A stretch of DNA of 64,000 nucleotides from Devosia nitrariae (GCF_030160115.1 NZ_BSNS01000011.1:496001-560000); one strand, 5' to 3'; shown: positions 1 to 8,232, counted from the first letter of the stretch. Translations and numbers: made by a program. The notes: generated by a model from the letters alone, not told the origin.

Positions 1-231
1 GACGATCTCGATATAGGCGCCTTGCGGAATGCCCCTCGCGGCCTTGGGAACGAACTCGCTGACCCAGTCGATCAGGCCGAGCTGCGCGTCGCTTTCGGGG
101 CCAGGTGCGAGCAGTGCGTACCACGGCTCGGACCGCACCAGGTCGAAACCGGTCAGCCGGCGGTAAAAATCGATGCTGTCGTCGAGATTGCGGGTCAGAA
201 GCGTGCTCGAAAGGCCGAGTGCGGCGGGCAT
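1..231 (-). CDS. VOC (glyoxalase/bleomycin resistance) family protein, partial
   Basis: The minus strand encodes 77 residues from an ATG at 231 and runs off the window start, so the C-terminal part is missing. The N-terminus (MPAALGLSSTLLTRNLD, then a DSIDFYRRLTGF stretch) is the typical first beta-alpha-beta unit of a vicinal oxygen chelate protein, where the segment after the first strand carries the F-Y pair and the GF turn. Family members bind a metal and act as glyoxalases, ring-cleaving dioxygenases or antibiotic-binding proteins; nothing here separates these. The metal ligands would lie mostly in the missing part. The family is confident, the function is not. Confidence 0.75.
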   Translation of the reverse strand, partial: MPAALGLSSTLLTRNLDDSIDFYRRLTGFDLVRSEPWYALLAPGPESDAQLGLIDWVSEFVPKAARGIPQGAYIEIV

Positions 232-381
232 GGTTGTTTCCTCTTTATCGTGGAGGAACAGCCTGAAGCGCTCGCAGGTTCCCCCGCCGCATCACTGCCC
301 GACTAACCTGCGCCAGTGACGCAAACTCCATCCGGCCCTGAGCGTTCGGTAATTGGGTACACGAGCCATGGAGACCGCGAC

Positions 382-654
382 ATGCCTTCCAAGTCCGATC
401 CCAAAGCAGGCCAACACAAGCAGGAAAACGTCGATTTCCTCGTCGACACGTTCGGCATTGCCAGTCCAAAGGCAGCTGATCTGATCGCCGAGGACGACAA
501 GGAGTCCGATCGCCTGTCGAGCAATGCCAACGCCCGTCAGCACGCAAAGGACGATCTGAGCGATGCGCCGGTGCCCGCGGCGCCTGAAAGCGATTTTGTC
601 ACCGACAGCGATGAGGATCAGTTGAAACCGGTTCTGCGCAACCGCAAGGGCTGA
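382..654 (+). CDS. small hydrophilic protein, unknown function
   Basis: This encodes about 90 residues, highly charged and without membrane segments (MPSKSDPKAGQHKQENVDF start). I chose the ATG at 382 because a GGAG lies about eight bases upstream; the longer frame from 316 has no ribosome binding site. The C-terminal half is rich in Asp and Ser. It ends one base before the end of the convergent DUF2188 gene. It resembles the small stress-associated proteins elsewhere in this region (3735-4707, 14592-14912) in size and composition. No family is recognised. Confidence 0.6.
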   Translation: MPSKSDPKAGQHKQENVDFLVDTFGIASPKAADLIAEDDKESDRLSSNANARQHAKDDLSDAPVPAAPESDFVTDSDEDQLKPVLRNRKG

Positions 655-655
655 T

Positions 656-924
656 CTATTCGCGCTGTTGCCCGTGCCTGCCAGCGACCTTGTCTTCGAT
701 CTCGGTGTCCGGACGGTCGTCGCCGCGCGCCGCCTCGGCGTGCCAGTCGCCCTCCGGGTCCTGATATTCGATCGACTCGCTGCTGCCTGGCACCTGTTGC
801 CGTTCGGCCGCCTGTCGAGCGGCCTCGAGCGCGTCGTCATGGGTGGGATAGGTCTCCGAGAAACGTCACCGACCTTATAGGCATAGCCCCCATCATGTTC
901 GACGATTTCGTAGCGGATGGTCAT
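656..924 (-). pseudogene. DUF2188-like small protein, single-base frameshift
   Basis: The minus-strand ATG at 924 has a strong GGGAGGAG ribosome binding site and reads MTIRYEIVEHDGGYAYKVGD, the usual start of DUF2188-type proteins. After codon 20 the frame is lost: the continuation FSETYPTHDDALEAARQAAE, followed by a segment ending GDDRPDTEIED, is found one frame away and stops at 656-658. The 269-base span is one base short of a 90-codon gene, which fits a one-base deletion near 870. Function of the family is unknown. Either this is a recent null mutation or a base-calling error; the otherwise intact downstream frame means decay has not gone further. Confidence 0.75.
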
Positions 925-1047
925 CGGCGCGCTCCTCCCGGTTTCCCATGAGAACTTCCTCCCGGCGCTCGGGTTCATGCGCTAACGTAGGTTATGATCG
1001 CCGGCTGCCTGCTGACGCGGGCGGCTTCCCGGGCGGTCCTGGCCCGG

Positions 1048-1072
1048 GGAACGATAACGTAGGTAAATCGTT
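1048..1072 (+). promoter_or_regulatory. EcfG-type (general stress sigma factor) promoter
   Basis: GGAAC at 1048-1052 and CGTT at 1069-1072 are separated by exactly 16 bases, a perfect match to the alphaproteobacterial EcfG consensus. It lies about 50 bases upstream of the GH13 gene at 1121. Confidence 0.75.
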
Positions 1073-1120
1073 CTGGCACCGTCAATATTCCTGATTGCAA
1101 TTCTGCGACGGTACGAGGCG

Positions 1121-2752
1121 ATGATCCAACAACCCTGGTACGTCGATGCCGTCATCTACGGTGTCGACATCGAGAAATTCGCCGATGGAAACGGGGACGG
1201 GATCGGCGATTTCATCGGTCTTGCCGAACGCCTGCCCTATATCGCCGAACTCGGCGTCACCTGCATTTGGCTGCTGCCGTTCTTCGGCTCGCCCGGGCGG
1301 GACAATGGGTACGACGTCAGTGACTACTACGCCATCCATCCGCATGTCGGCACGCGCGACGATTTCCTGTTCTTCCTGCATCGTGCCGGCGAACACGGCA
1401 TCCGCGTGATCATCGATCTGGTGGCCAACCACACCTCCAATGAGCATCCGTGGTTTCACGCGGCGCGCCGCGACGAGCACTCGCGTTACCGGGATTACTA
1501 CGTTTGGAGTCACGATCCGCCGCCGGTGGAACCCAATACCCACTCGATCTTTCCGGGCGAAGAGACGAGCGTCTGGACCTATGATGAGATCGCCAGGGCC
1601 TATTACTTCCATAAGTTTTACGACTTTCAGCCCGATCTCAATATGGCCAACCAGGAGGTGCGCGAGGAGATCCTACGTGTCATCGACTATTGGCTTTCGT
1701 TCGGCATCAGCGGCTTCCGCATTGATGCGGCACCCCTGATGATTTCAGACAACGGGCTGGAGCGTGCCAACCCCAGCGATCCGCACGGCGTGCTCCGTGA
1801 ACTGGCTCTTTATGTGCGCGAACGTCGCGACCAGGGGCTGCTCATCGGTGAGGTCAATATGCCCGCCGAAACGCTGCGCAACTATTTCGGTGACGGCGAT
1901 CAGCTCGGGCTGCTCTTCAATTTCTCCCTTGCCTGCTACATCTTTGCCGCGCTCGCCCGGCAGGATGCCGATCCGATCGTCCAGGCCCACAGCCTGCAGC
2001 CGGAGCCGCCACCGAGCTGCGGCTGGGCCAACTTCCTGCGCAATCTCGACGAACTCGACTTTTCCCGCGTGCCCCAGGACCTGCGCGAGGATGTGTTCGC
2101 TGCGTTCGCGCCTGACCCACGCATGCAGGTCTACGGGCGCGGCGTGCGGCGGAGGTTAGCGCCCATCCTGGGTGGAGACCAGCGCCGCATTGAACTGGCT
2201 TTTGCCCTCATCATGGCCATGCGTGGCGCCCCGCTCTTCGTCTATGGCGACGAGATCGGCCTCGGCGAGGAACTGGACGCCGAGGGACGTGACGCGGTGC
2301 GCGTGCCAATGCAGTGGGATGCCGGTCGCAATGCCGGTTTTTCGGACGCTCCGGCCCGGCAGTTGCGGCAAAAGCCCGTCACCACGGGACCGTTCTCCTA
2401 CCGACAGGTCAATGTTGCTGCCCAGAAGGCGGACGAGGAGTCTCTGCTGAACCGGGTCAAGCGATTGATCAACACCCGCCGCGCGAACAAGATCTTCGCC
2501 GAAGGCCGGGTCGTCAGGCTGGTCGCCAGCGGGCGATGCGTCTTCGCCCACGGCTACGAGGACGGCACACAGACTGCACTGCTCTTGCACAATCTTGCCG
2601 ACCGGCGGGTGACGACGACGCTCGACCTGCGCTTGCCGAAGGACGCAGTCCTCACCGATCTGCTGACGGGAAAGCCGATCGAAGCCGACAGCGGTCAGTA
2701 CCGCCTCGGTCCCTATGAATACCTCTGGATCGTCGTGAGGCCGCCGCAATGA
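1121..2752 (+). CDS. GH13 alpha-amylase family enzyme, trehalose-synthase-like
   Basis: A 543-residue glycoside hydrolase family 13 protein, cytoplasmic (no signal peptide). The TIM-barrel motifs are in order: region I DLVANH at 99-104, region II GFRID with the nucleophile Asp202, region III GEVN with the acid/base Glu243, and region IV at 308-310. Region IV reads N-L-D where almost all family members have N-H-D, so the substrate-binding His is replaced by Leu while the transition-state Asp stays. The overall layout is that of trehalose synthase (maltose glucosyltransferase) and its relatives. The gene starts downstream of an exact EcfG promoter and overlaps the next gene by four bases (ATGA). 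Likely role is interconversion or breakdown of compatible-solute disaccharides under stress; substrate is not certain. Confidence 0.85.
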   Translation: MIQQPWYVDAVIYGVDIEKFADGNGDGIGDFIGLAERLPYIAELGVTCIWLLPFFGSPGRDNGYDVSDYYAIHPHVGTRDDFLFFLHRAGEHGIRVIIDLVANHTSNEHPWFHAARRDEHSRYRDYYVWSHDPPPVEPNTHSIFPGEETSVWTYDEIARAYYFHKFYDFQPDLNMANQEVREEILRVIDYWLSFGISGFRIDAAPLMISDNGLERANPSDPHGVLRELALYVRERRDQGLLIGEVNMPAETLRNYFGDGDQLGLLFNFSLACYIFAALARQDADPIVQAHSLQPEPPPSCGWANFLRNLDELDFSRVPQDLREDVFAAFAPDPRMQVYGRGVRRRLAPILGGDQRRIELAFALIMAMRGAPLFVYGDEIGLGEELDAEGRDAVRVPMQWDAGRNAGFSDAPARQLRQKPVTTGPFSYRQVNVAAQKADEESLLNRVKRLINTRRANKIFAEGRVVRLVASGRCVFAHGYEDGTQTALLLHNLADRRVTTTLDLRLPKDAVLTDLLTGKPIEADSGQYRLGPYEYLWIVVRPPQ

Positions 2753-3738
2753 CCGTCAAGTTGGGCTATCACGCCTCTCATGAGCAATTCTCCCCGCGCG
2801 AACTCATTGATTGCGTGGTGGCCGCAGAAGAGGCGGGCTTCGACTGCGTGATGTCCTCCGACCACTCCGCACCCTGGTGCCGTGCGCAAGGCCATTCCGG
2901 CTTTGCCTGGTCATGGCTCGGCGCGGCCATGCAGGCGACGACCCTTCCTTTCGGCGTGATCAGCGTGCCGGGCGGATGGCGCTATCACCCCGCGATACTG
3001 GCGCAAGCTGCCGCAACGCTCGCCGAGATGTTTCCCGGGCGCCTGCAGTGGCTGGCCCTCGGCAGCGGCGAGCGGCTCAACGAGGGCATGGTCGGCAGGG
3101 GCTGGCCTGAGAAGGCCGAACGGAACGACCGCCTGCTCGCGGGAGCGGAGATCATCCGCGCTCTTCTGGCAGGCCAGCGCGTTACTCGCCGTGGCCCCAT
3201 CGCCGTGGAGGAGGCGGAGCTTTATACACTGCCGCGCGACCCCTTGCCGCTTGTTGCCGGCGCCCTCACCCCAGCCACCGCCGAATGGGCCGGTGGCTGG
3301 GCGGACGGCCTGGTGACCATCGGCGGGAGCAAAGAGCAGCTCGAGGAGATCATTTCAGCCTTCCGCCGCGGCGGCGGATCCGGCAAGCCGATCTACCTGC
3401 AGGTCCATCTGTCCTATGCCGAGACGGAGGAAGCCGCACGTGCCAACGCCTTCGAGCAGTGGCGATGCAACGCCGTCGACGCGCAGGCTGCCGAGAACCT
3501 GGCAACGCCGGAGGCGTTCGAGGCCCACACGGCAGGTGTGACGCCAGCGGAGATGGACAAACATGTGCGCATTTCGGCCGAACCGGGACAGCACGCTGAG
3601 TGGTTGATCCGCGACGCCGAGTTGGGATTTGACGCCATCCTCCTGCACAACGTCGGCCGCAACCAGAAGGCGTTCATTGACACGTTCGGCAGCAAAGTCC
3701 TGCCCGCAGTGGTCTCGGCAACGGCCGCCAGCCACTAA
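2749..3738 (+). CDS. LLM-class oxidoreductase, probable non-F420 flavin type
   Basis: A 329-residue protein of the luciferase-like monooxygenase/F420-dependent oxidoreductase fold, read from an ATG that overlaps the stop of the GH13 gene, so the two are translationally coupled. The start KLGYHASHEQFSP and the segment SSDHSAPW followed by a GHSGFAWSW block are typical of the G6PDH-like branch of the family. The organism shows no sign of F420 synthesis in this window, and I recall a subfamily described as non-F420 flavinoid enzymes that fits. It probably uses FMN. Substrate unknown; the coupling to a trehalose-synthase-like enzyme suggests a sugar- or stress-linked redox role. Confidence 0.8.
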   Translation: MTVKLGYHASHEQFSPRELIDCVVAAEEAGFDCVMSSDHSAPWCRAQGHSGFAWSWLGAAMQATTLPFGVISVPGGWRYHPAILAQAAATLAEMFPGRLQWLALGSGERLNEGMVGRGWPEKAERNDRLLAGAEIIRALLAGQRVTRRGPIAVEEAELYTLPRDPLPLVAGALTPATAEWAGGWADGLVTIGGSKEQLEEIISAFRRGGGSGKPIYLQVHLSYAETEEAARANAFEQWRCNAVDAQAAENLATPEAFEAHTAGVTPAEMDKHVRISAEPGQHAEWLIRDAELGFDAILLHNVGRNQKAFIDTFGSKVLPAVVSATAASH

Positions 3739-3980
3739 TCGGGACTTCCGCGTAGCGCTCCCGGCTTGCCGGCATGGTCGGTTAGCGGATTGGGCTCCTC
3801 ATCCTGCGGACGGCTGATCTGTTTGTTCGCCTTGGTCTCTTCGGCCGTGTCTTCGCCATGCTTGAGCCCATAGTCGTCGTTTTCGCCGCGCGCCTTTCGT
3901 TTGAGCTCCCTGTTCGCCTCCTCGGTGGACTTGTTCTTTTCGTCTACCCGGCTTCTTGCCTGTTCCTGCTGTCGTGACAT
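3735..3980 (-). CDS. small hydrophilic protein, unknown function
   Basis: An 81-residue protein (MSRQQEQARSRVDEKNKSTE start), very rich in Lys, Glu, Arg and Gln, predicted disordered or helical, with no membrane segment. The ATG at 3980 has an AGGAAGG ribosome binding site. Its stop overlaps the end of the convergent oxidoreductase gene by four bases. A near-consensus EcfG promoter sits upstream at 4048-4072. It belongs with the other tiny charged proteins in this stress region; the exact role is unknown. Confidence 0.65.
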   Translation of the reverse strand: MSRQQEQARSRVDEKNKSTEEANRELKRKARGENDDYGLKHGEDTAEETKANKQISRPQDEEPNPLTDHAGKPGALRGSPD

Positions 3981-4047
3981 ATCGCACCTTCCTCGAAGCT
4001 GTTTCGTATCCGCGGGACACGGACCAAATCCTTCCCGTCAGCGGCGA

Positions 4048-4072
4048 AACAGAGGGACGAGCAATCCGTTCC
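4048..4072 (-). promoter_or_regulatory. candidate EcfG-type promoter
   Basis: Read on the minus strand: GGAAC (4072-4068), 16 bases, TGTT (4051-4048). One mismatch from the CGTT box. It faces the small gene ending at 3735, about 68 bases upstream of its start. Confidence 0.5.
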
Positions 4073-4167
4073 CGCCCTAACTCGGGACACGCTTCAATCT
4101 TTCGGTAGATCGCAACCCATGCCGGCCCGGCACGTTGGCCAACAAGAAGCAGAAAGGAGTCTCTGCG

Positions 4168-4452
4168 ATGTCTGGAAAGAAGATGGGCGCCCGCGGTCAG
4201 GGCCAGCATGGCAACAAACCCCTGGGCCCGGACGACGGTGTCGAGCGCCAGGACGAGTTCGACCTGGCCACCGACATCAAGGGCCGCAACAGCCTTCAGG
4301 GGCGCGACCAGGAAAATTTCCGCAACCAGCGCCAGGCCCAGGCGGAGGCCAAGGGCGAAACCGACGAGCTCTTGGAAAGCTTTGAAAAGCTCGACAAGGA
4401 CGAACGTGCTCGTCGGGATCTCGGCAAGCGCGATGGCCACCGGTCGACGTAA
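4168..4452 (+). CDS. small hydrophilic protein, unknown function
   Basis: About 94 residues beginning MSGKKMGARGQGQHGNKPLG. I chose the ATG at 4168 because AAAGGAG lies just upstream; the frame is open from 4135 without a better site. The N-terminal third is Gly/Lys/Gln-rich and the remainder (FDLATDIKGRN, then a QAQAEAKGETDELLESFEKL helix) is amphipathic. No known domain. It is followed after 12 bases by another small charged protein, probably in one transcript. Confidence 0.6.
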   Translation: MSGKKMGARGQGQHGNKPLGPDDGVERQDEFDLATDIKGRNSLQGRDQENFRNQRQAQAEAKGETDELLESFEKLDKDERARRDLGKRDGHRST

Positions 4453-4464
4453 CGGAGCTTCGTC

Positions 4465-4707
4465 ATGCAAAGCCGCAAAACACACGAGCAGCATCAGAAG
4501 ATCATCCAAAAGCGCGTCAACACCAAGAACGCGCCCAAGGACTTCGACATCAGGACCGACCTGAAACGGGCCGAGACCCGCGACGACGCGCTGCAGGATT
4601 CCAAACCTGCCTCTGGTTTCGGACCCGACATGAGCCGCGGCGACCGCACGATCAAACGCGGCTCACACCAAGAGACCGAGCATACCAAGAAGCGGGTCGA
4701 CGATTAG
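4465..4707 (+). CDS. small hydrophilic protein, unknown function
   Basis: An 80-residue basic protein (MQSRKTHEQHQKIIQKRVNT start) with no hydrophobic segment. A GGAG lies nine bases before the ATG. It follows the 4168 gene after 12 bases and is likely cotranscribed with it. The composition, with many Lys, Arg and Asp, resembles intrinsically disordered stress proteins. No family recognised; function unknown. Confidence 0.6.
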   Translation: MQSRKTHEQHQKIIQKRVNTKNAPKDFDIRTDLKRAETRDDALQDSKPASGFGPDMSRGDRTIKRGSHQETEHTKKRVDD

Positions 4708-4807
4708 AAGCGCCTTCAGCAAAAAAGTGGACACCACTTCTGCGGTTCGAAAGCGCGACAGTTCAATACATAGAGCCCGTTCTGATTTTTTCGAAACAGG
4801 AGGGACT

Positions 4808-5383
4808 CTAGGTCACGGTACCGGAAAGCGAAGCCTTCGCCCGCTGGCGGAGGCTTTTGTCTCCTTCACCAAGCACATCCAAAAGAGCCAGGCATTCCCG
4901 CCGATAGACGCGCCAGAAGTCGGGATCGTGCGCCGAGATCGTGCGGGCGTTGTCGATGATGTCGGCGAGCTTGATCGTCTTGGCTGCGGCGGGCGCCTTG
5001 GCTGTATGCTCGTAGTCGATGCGCTTTCGTTTCACCCGGTTGCCGTCTCCGGGCCTTGAGACGTCCGTCAGCCAGTCGACGAGATCGCCGACCTCCGCAC
5101 CGAACTTCTCCCGAATGGTTTCAAGTTCGACATCTGTATCCTCGACGACATCATGCAGCAGCGCTGCGCTGATCATCTCTTCGCGATGCGGGACCGAGGC
5201 GACGAGCTCTGCAACTGCGATAGGGTGCACGATATAGGGCATATCTGAATACTTACGCTTCTGCCCCTGCCGGGCGTGTGCGTCGCGTGCGAACGCCAAA
5301 GCCTCGGCAACCGTCGCCATTTGGTCGAACCGCTGCAGGAACGCAGCCTCTATGCGCGCGGTCTTTTCTGCTGCGTCGTCCAT
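4808..5383 (-). CDS. HD-domain hydrolase, (p)ppGpp hydrolase-like
   Basis: A 191-residue single-domain HD protein. Metal-binding signatures of the SpoT/Mesh1 type are visible: a PYIVHP segment near residue 50, the [10 protein letters not shown] motif near residue 75 with the HD pair and following Glu-Asp, and a KLADIIDN stretch near residue 140 that matches the conserved KxADxxHN region. There is no synthetase, TGS or ACT domain, so this is a small alarmone-hydrolase-like protein rather than RelA/SpoT. Family members hydrolyse (p)ppGpp or other phosphorylated nucleotides with Mn2+. Substrate is inferred by family only. Confidence 0.8.
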   Translation of the reverse strand: MDDAAEKTARIEAAFLQRFDQMATVAEALAFARDAHARQGQKRKYSDMPYIVHPIAVAELVASVPHREEMISAALLHDVVEDTDVELETIREKFGAEVGDLVDWLTDVSRPGDGNRVKRKRIDYEHTAKAPAAAKTIKLADIIDNARTISAHDPDFWRVYRRECLALLDVLGEGDKSLRQRAKASLSGTVT

Positions 5384-5498
5384 GCGTTCATTCCTCGGAT
5401 ACCGATCCAGAACGCCTCCAGCTATGCCTGCGGTTCCGGGGCAAAGAGGATGCCGGCCCTCCTTGGCGGGCCGACATCACCATGAAGCTGCTGGTGTG

Positions 5499-6365
5499 TC
5501 AGCTGCTCCAGTACTCATCGATCTGCTGGTTCTGCTGCTCGAGCTGACCCGGATTGGAGAACGCGCCCGGATCGATCGTTGGCGCTTGCGCCAGTTCCTG
5601 CTCTGTGACGTCAAGGACCAGCGTATTAAGGCCCGGCGTGGCGCGGAAGCGCTCCCAAGGCACGGCCACGTGGTCCTCGCCGACACCCAGGAATCCGCCA
5701 CGTGCGACAATCGCATAGGCTATCTGTCCGCTCTGCGGATCTATGACGATGTCGCTCACGCTGCCGAGGTTCTGGTCGTTGGTGTTACGCACGTCGGTGC
5801 CGGTCAACTCATCGACGTTCACCCGTCCGACCTGCTGCATTTCGGTGACCGGCTCGGAGAGTGCGATCTGCTCTGATCGCCAGCTCGTGATCTCCTGCGG
5901 CTCGACGCCTGCTTCGGTGAGGGTGTCGACGTACTCTTCGTAGGTGTTGCTGAGGACGCCGACGAGGTATTCGCAGCCCTCGGTCTCACCGCGATAGGCG
6001 AGCACCTGCGCCGCGCCGTAGAGCTCACGGATCTGCGTGCGCGGGGACTGCAGCGGCTCGACGCCCCTAACCCCAGACCATGGGGTCGTCGCCATCGTGC
6101 CGTCGGTGGCGACGGGCGCTGTGTACGGGGTACCCCAACCTGTCACCCAGAACTGCTCGTCTCTCAAACGCTGAGAGAATGCTGTGAGCTGTTCGAAGCA
6201 CTCCCCGGAACCGGCAGTGGTGGCTTCAGCCTGCTGCTGGTTCTGCTGTTCATTATTCTGTTGATTCTGCGTTTGTGTCTGTTGTTCCTGCTCGTTCTGC
6301 GCAAAGGCGGGGCCTCCAGCCAATGCTGCTATAAGGACGACTGTAGAAACTGACCGAATTAACAT
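5499..6365 (-). CDS. secreted PRC-barrel domain protein
   Basis: A 288-residue protein with a clear signal peptide (LIAALAGGPAFAQ, cleavage after FAQ near residue 23). A low-complexity Gln/Asn/Glu tract follows at about 24-50, then a region with two Cys. A PRC-barrel domain occupies about 170-265, seen in the NDQNLGSVSDIVIDPQSGQI pattern and the GVGEDHVAVPWE segment. PRC barrels occur in RNA-processing proteins and in many small envelope or stress proteins of Rhizobiales. The function of the exported type is unknown. The start has an AGGA just upstream of the ATG. Confidence 0.8.
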   Translation of the reverse strand: MLIRSVSTVVLIAALAGGPAFAQNEQEQQTQTQNQQNNEQQNQQQAEATTAGSGECFEQLTAFSQRLRDEQFWVTGWGTPYTAPVATDGTMATTPWSGVRGVEPLQSPRTQIRELYGAAQVLAYRGETEGCEYLVGVLSNTYEEYVDTLTEAGVEPQEITSWRSEQIALSEPVTEMQQVGRVNVDELTGTDVRNTNDQNLGSVSDIVIDPQSGQIAYAIVARGGFLGVGEDHVAVPWERFRATPGLNTLVLDVTEQELAQAPTIDPGAFSNPGQLEQQNQQIDEYWSS

Positions 6366-6495
6366 GGTTATTCCTCCGTTTTATGTTGAAGGTATTGAGG
6401 GTGCGCGGCTTGCGCACACAAACAACCAATTCAGGAGCGTTGGAGATGTTCCGGAATAAACTCAGGTGAAGGGCCGCTTATGCGCAGCGCGGGCA

Positions 6496-7509
6496 TCAAT
6501 CGCCGTTCGCCTTGATCCACAGTTCGCGTACGGCCACCATCAGCACCACTGTCAGCGGCGTACCGAGCAGGACTCCCAGCGGGCCGAACAACAGGCCCAG
6601 CGCCAGCAGGGAAAAGAGGCCCAGAGCCGGCGGCAGGTCGACCGTGCGATGCTGGACCACAGGGACGATGATGTTGTTCTCGATCTGCTGCACCAGAAGG
6701 TAGAGCCCGATGACCCAGAACACCATGGTACCTCCCTGCGAGGCGGCGATGACGATGGCCGGGACGGCCGCGAGGATCGGCCCGAGAAACGGGATGAATT
6801 CGAACAGTCCCGCCAAGAGGCCTAGGGCGATGGCTGAAGGCACGCCGATGAGCAGCAAGCCAGCCGTCGTCGCCACGCCCACGACAATCATGGTGAGCAG
6901 CTGGCCGAGCATCCACAGCTGCAGGGCTTTGCCGCACCTGTCGAGCGCATCGCCGATCCTGGCCCGCATGTCGCGTGGACAGAGCGCGAGAAGGCCCTGC
7001 TTATAGAGGTCTGGATTAACCGCAAAATAGACGCTTCCGACCAGCACCAGCACGAGCCCGCCAACCACGCCGACGGTGTTGGTCGTGAAGCCGGCGATAT
7101 TGCCGGGAACATCGCTGCGCAACATCAGCCGTTCGGCGAAGTCGCGGATCCTCTGCCACAGACCGTCAATGCCGACATAGCCTCCAACCTCATTGACCAT
7201 GCCAGGCAGTTCGCGGGCCAGGCCGCCTAGCTCTTCCCGCGTCTGGTTGCCGAGCAGATAGCCGAAGCCGCCCAAGATCAGAACGGCGAGGACCGCCACC
7301 AGCGCTACCCGCCAGCGGTGGGGCAGGGGAAGAAAGCCGAGGAGGTCCGCCCCTGTCAGCAGTACGGTTGCGATGACGATTGATCCGAAGACGAGGAGCA
7401 GGACCTGGGCGAGATTCCAGACGAGCAGACCAAGTGCGATAACCGCCGCTGCGGTCACTATGACGTGGATTGCGCCGATCTTGGCTCGTTGTTGATCGCG
7501 GTCGCCCAT
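6496..7509 (-). CDS. AI-2E family transporter (membrane permease)
   Basis: A 337-residue polytopic membrane protein of the AI-2E/PerM family. Hydrophobic segments are at about 10-60, 70-95, 150-180, 210-240 and 250-320, with the long C-terminal hydrophobic block including GLFEFIPFLGPILAAVPAI, the family signature. Members export autoinducer-2 or act as Na+/H+ antiporters; function here is unassigned. I chose the ATG at 7509 because it has AGAGG upstream and begins the charged MGDRDQQRAK leader. The frame is open to 7620, but that extension is encoded by an intergenic palindromic repeat and is unlikely to be translated. Confidence 0.85.
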   Translation of the reverse strand: MGDRDQQRAKIGAIHVIVTAAAVIALGLLVWNLAQVLLLVFGSIVIATVLLTGADLLGFLPLPHRWRVALVAVLAVLILGGFGYLLGNQTREELGGLARELPGMVNEVGGYVGIDGLWQRIRDFAERLMLRSDVPGNIAGFTTNTVGVVGGLVLVLVGSVYFAVNPDLYKQGLLALCPRDMRARIGDALDRCGKALQLWMLGQLLTMIVVGVATTAGLLLIGVPSAIALGLLAGLFEFIPFLGPILAAVPAIVIAASQGGTMVFWVIGLYLLVQQIENNIIVPVVQHRTVDLPPALGLFSLLALGLLFGPLGVLLGTPLTVVLMVAVRELWIKANGD

Positions 7510-7579
7510 GCTGGCCTCTGGAGCGGGATGCGAAAAAGTTGAAACCGGTTTTCGCGAAAAATCCGGCGATAACAAAAGG

Positions 7580-7620
7580 TTGGAGCGCGATTTGATTCCG
7601 TCAAACGCATCGCGCTCCAA
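7580..7620. repeat. intergenic palindromic repeat (REP-like)
   Basis: Two perfect 12-base arms, TTGGAGCGCGAT at 7580-7591 and ATCGCGCTCCAA at 7609-7620, enclose a 17-base loop. The flank at 7521-7560 (AACCGGTT and TTCGCGAAAA) continues the repeat-like character. I recall similar sequence as a dispersed element in Rhizobiales genomes. It lies in the gap between the AI-2E permease and sodC. Confidence 0.7.
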
Positions 7621-7659
7621 ATGGTGGTAAGGGCCGGCCGGCCCCTGGGATGTTCATGT

Positions 7660-8196
7660 TCAGATCTCGGTCGCCTCGATGACGCCGCAGGCAATCCTGT
7701 CGCCCGAATTGCCGCTGGGGTCGGTCCTGTAGTCGTCGGGACCGGAATGCACCACCAGGGCGGAGCCGTCCTCATCGAGCAGGTATCCTTCCTCGCCTTC
7801 GCTCAGCGATACCAAGTCGTTGTTGACGTTGAGCACCAGCTGCCCATCGGCTCCGGCGGTCTGGTTCCGCATGTCGCCGGCATGCGGGCCGTTAGGATTG
7901 TCGAAGCCATGCTCGTTGCCGCGCGGCGCGAAATGGGAGCCGGCCGACTCGAAATTCGTGGCCGGGTCGCAGTCGCCGGTCTCATGGATATGGAAGCCGT
8001 GCTCGCCCTCGGCGATGCCCTCGATCGTGCCGGCAATCGTCACGCCCTCCTCGGTCTCGGTGAGCATGACGGTGCCTATCTCATTGCCTTCCAAATCGAC
8101 GAACGTCGCCTCGGCGACCGTCAGCTCGGTCTCTTGGCCGTTGGCTGTGCCGGTGAGGAGGAAGACAGATGCAAGGATGGCGGTTGTGATTTTCAT
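7660..8196 (-). CDS. sodC: Cu-Zn superoxide dismutase, periplasmic
   Basis: A 178-residue SodC with a signal peptide ending near TGTANGQ. All catalytic parts are present: the GFHIHETGDC copper site near 90-99, the AGSHF His near 110, the HAGDM zinc-ligand segment, and HSGPDDY with the arginine-containing GDRIACGVI end. It dismutates superoxide in the periplasm, protecting envelope proteins such as the quinoprotein and cytochromes encoded nearby. A near-consensus EcfG promoter lies upstream at 8233-8257. Confidence 0.93.
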   Translation of the reverse strand: MKITTAILASVFLLTGTANGQETELTVAEATFVDLEGNEIGTVMLTETEEGVTIAGTIEGIAEGEHGFHIHETGDCDPATNFESAGSHFAPRGNEHGFDNPNGPHAGDMRNQTAGADGQLVLNVNNDLVSLSEGEEGYLLDEDGSALVVHSGPDDYRTDPSGNSGDRIACGVIEATEI

Positions 8197-8232
8197 GATG
8201 CTTGTTCTCCGTTTGCTTGCAAGTTGAAACGC

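Noticed and set aside
292..978. A minus-strand frame of 228 codons at the left end
   Set aside because: Its first part is the DUF2188 start before the frameshift; after that it runs antisense to the small gene at 382 with no sense.
5384..5430. An EcfG promoter before the HD hydrolase gene
   Set aside because: The two boxes (GGAAC and CGTT on the minus strand) are separated by 18 bases, outside the usual 16-17.
7630..7645. GGGCCGGCCGGCCC palindrome after sodC as a terminator
   Set aside because: It has no loop and no T-run, so it would not form a standard terminator hairpin.
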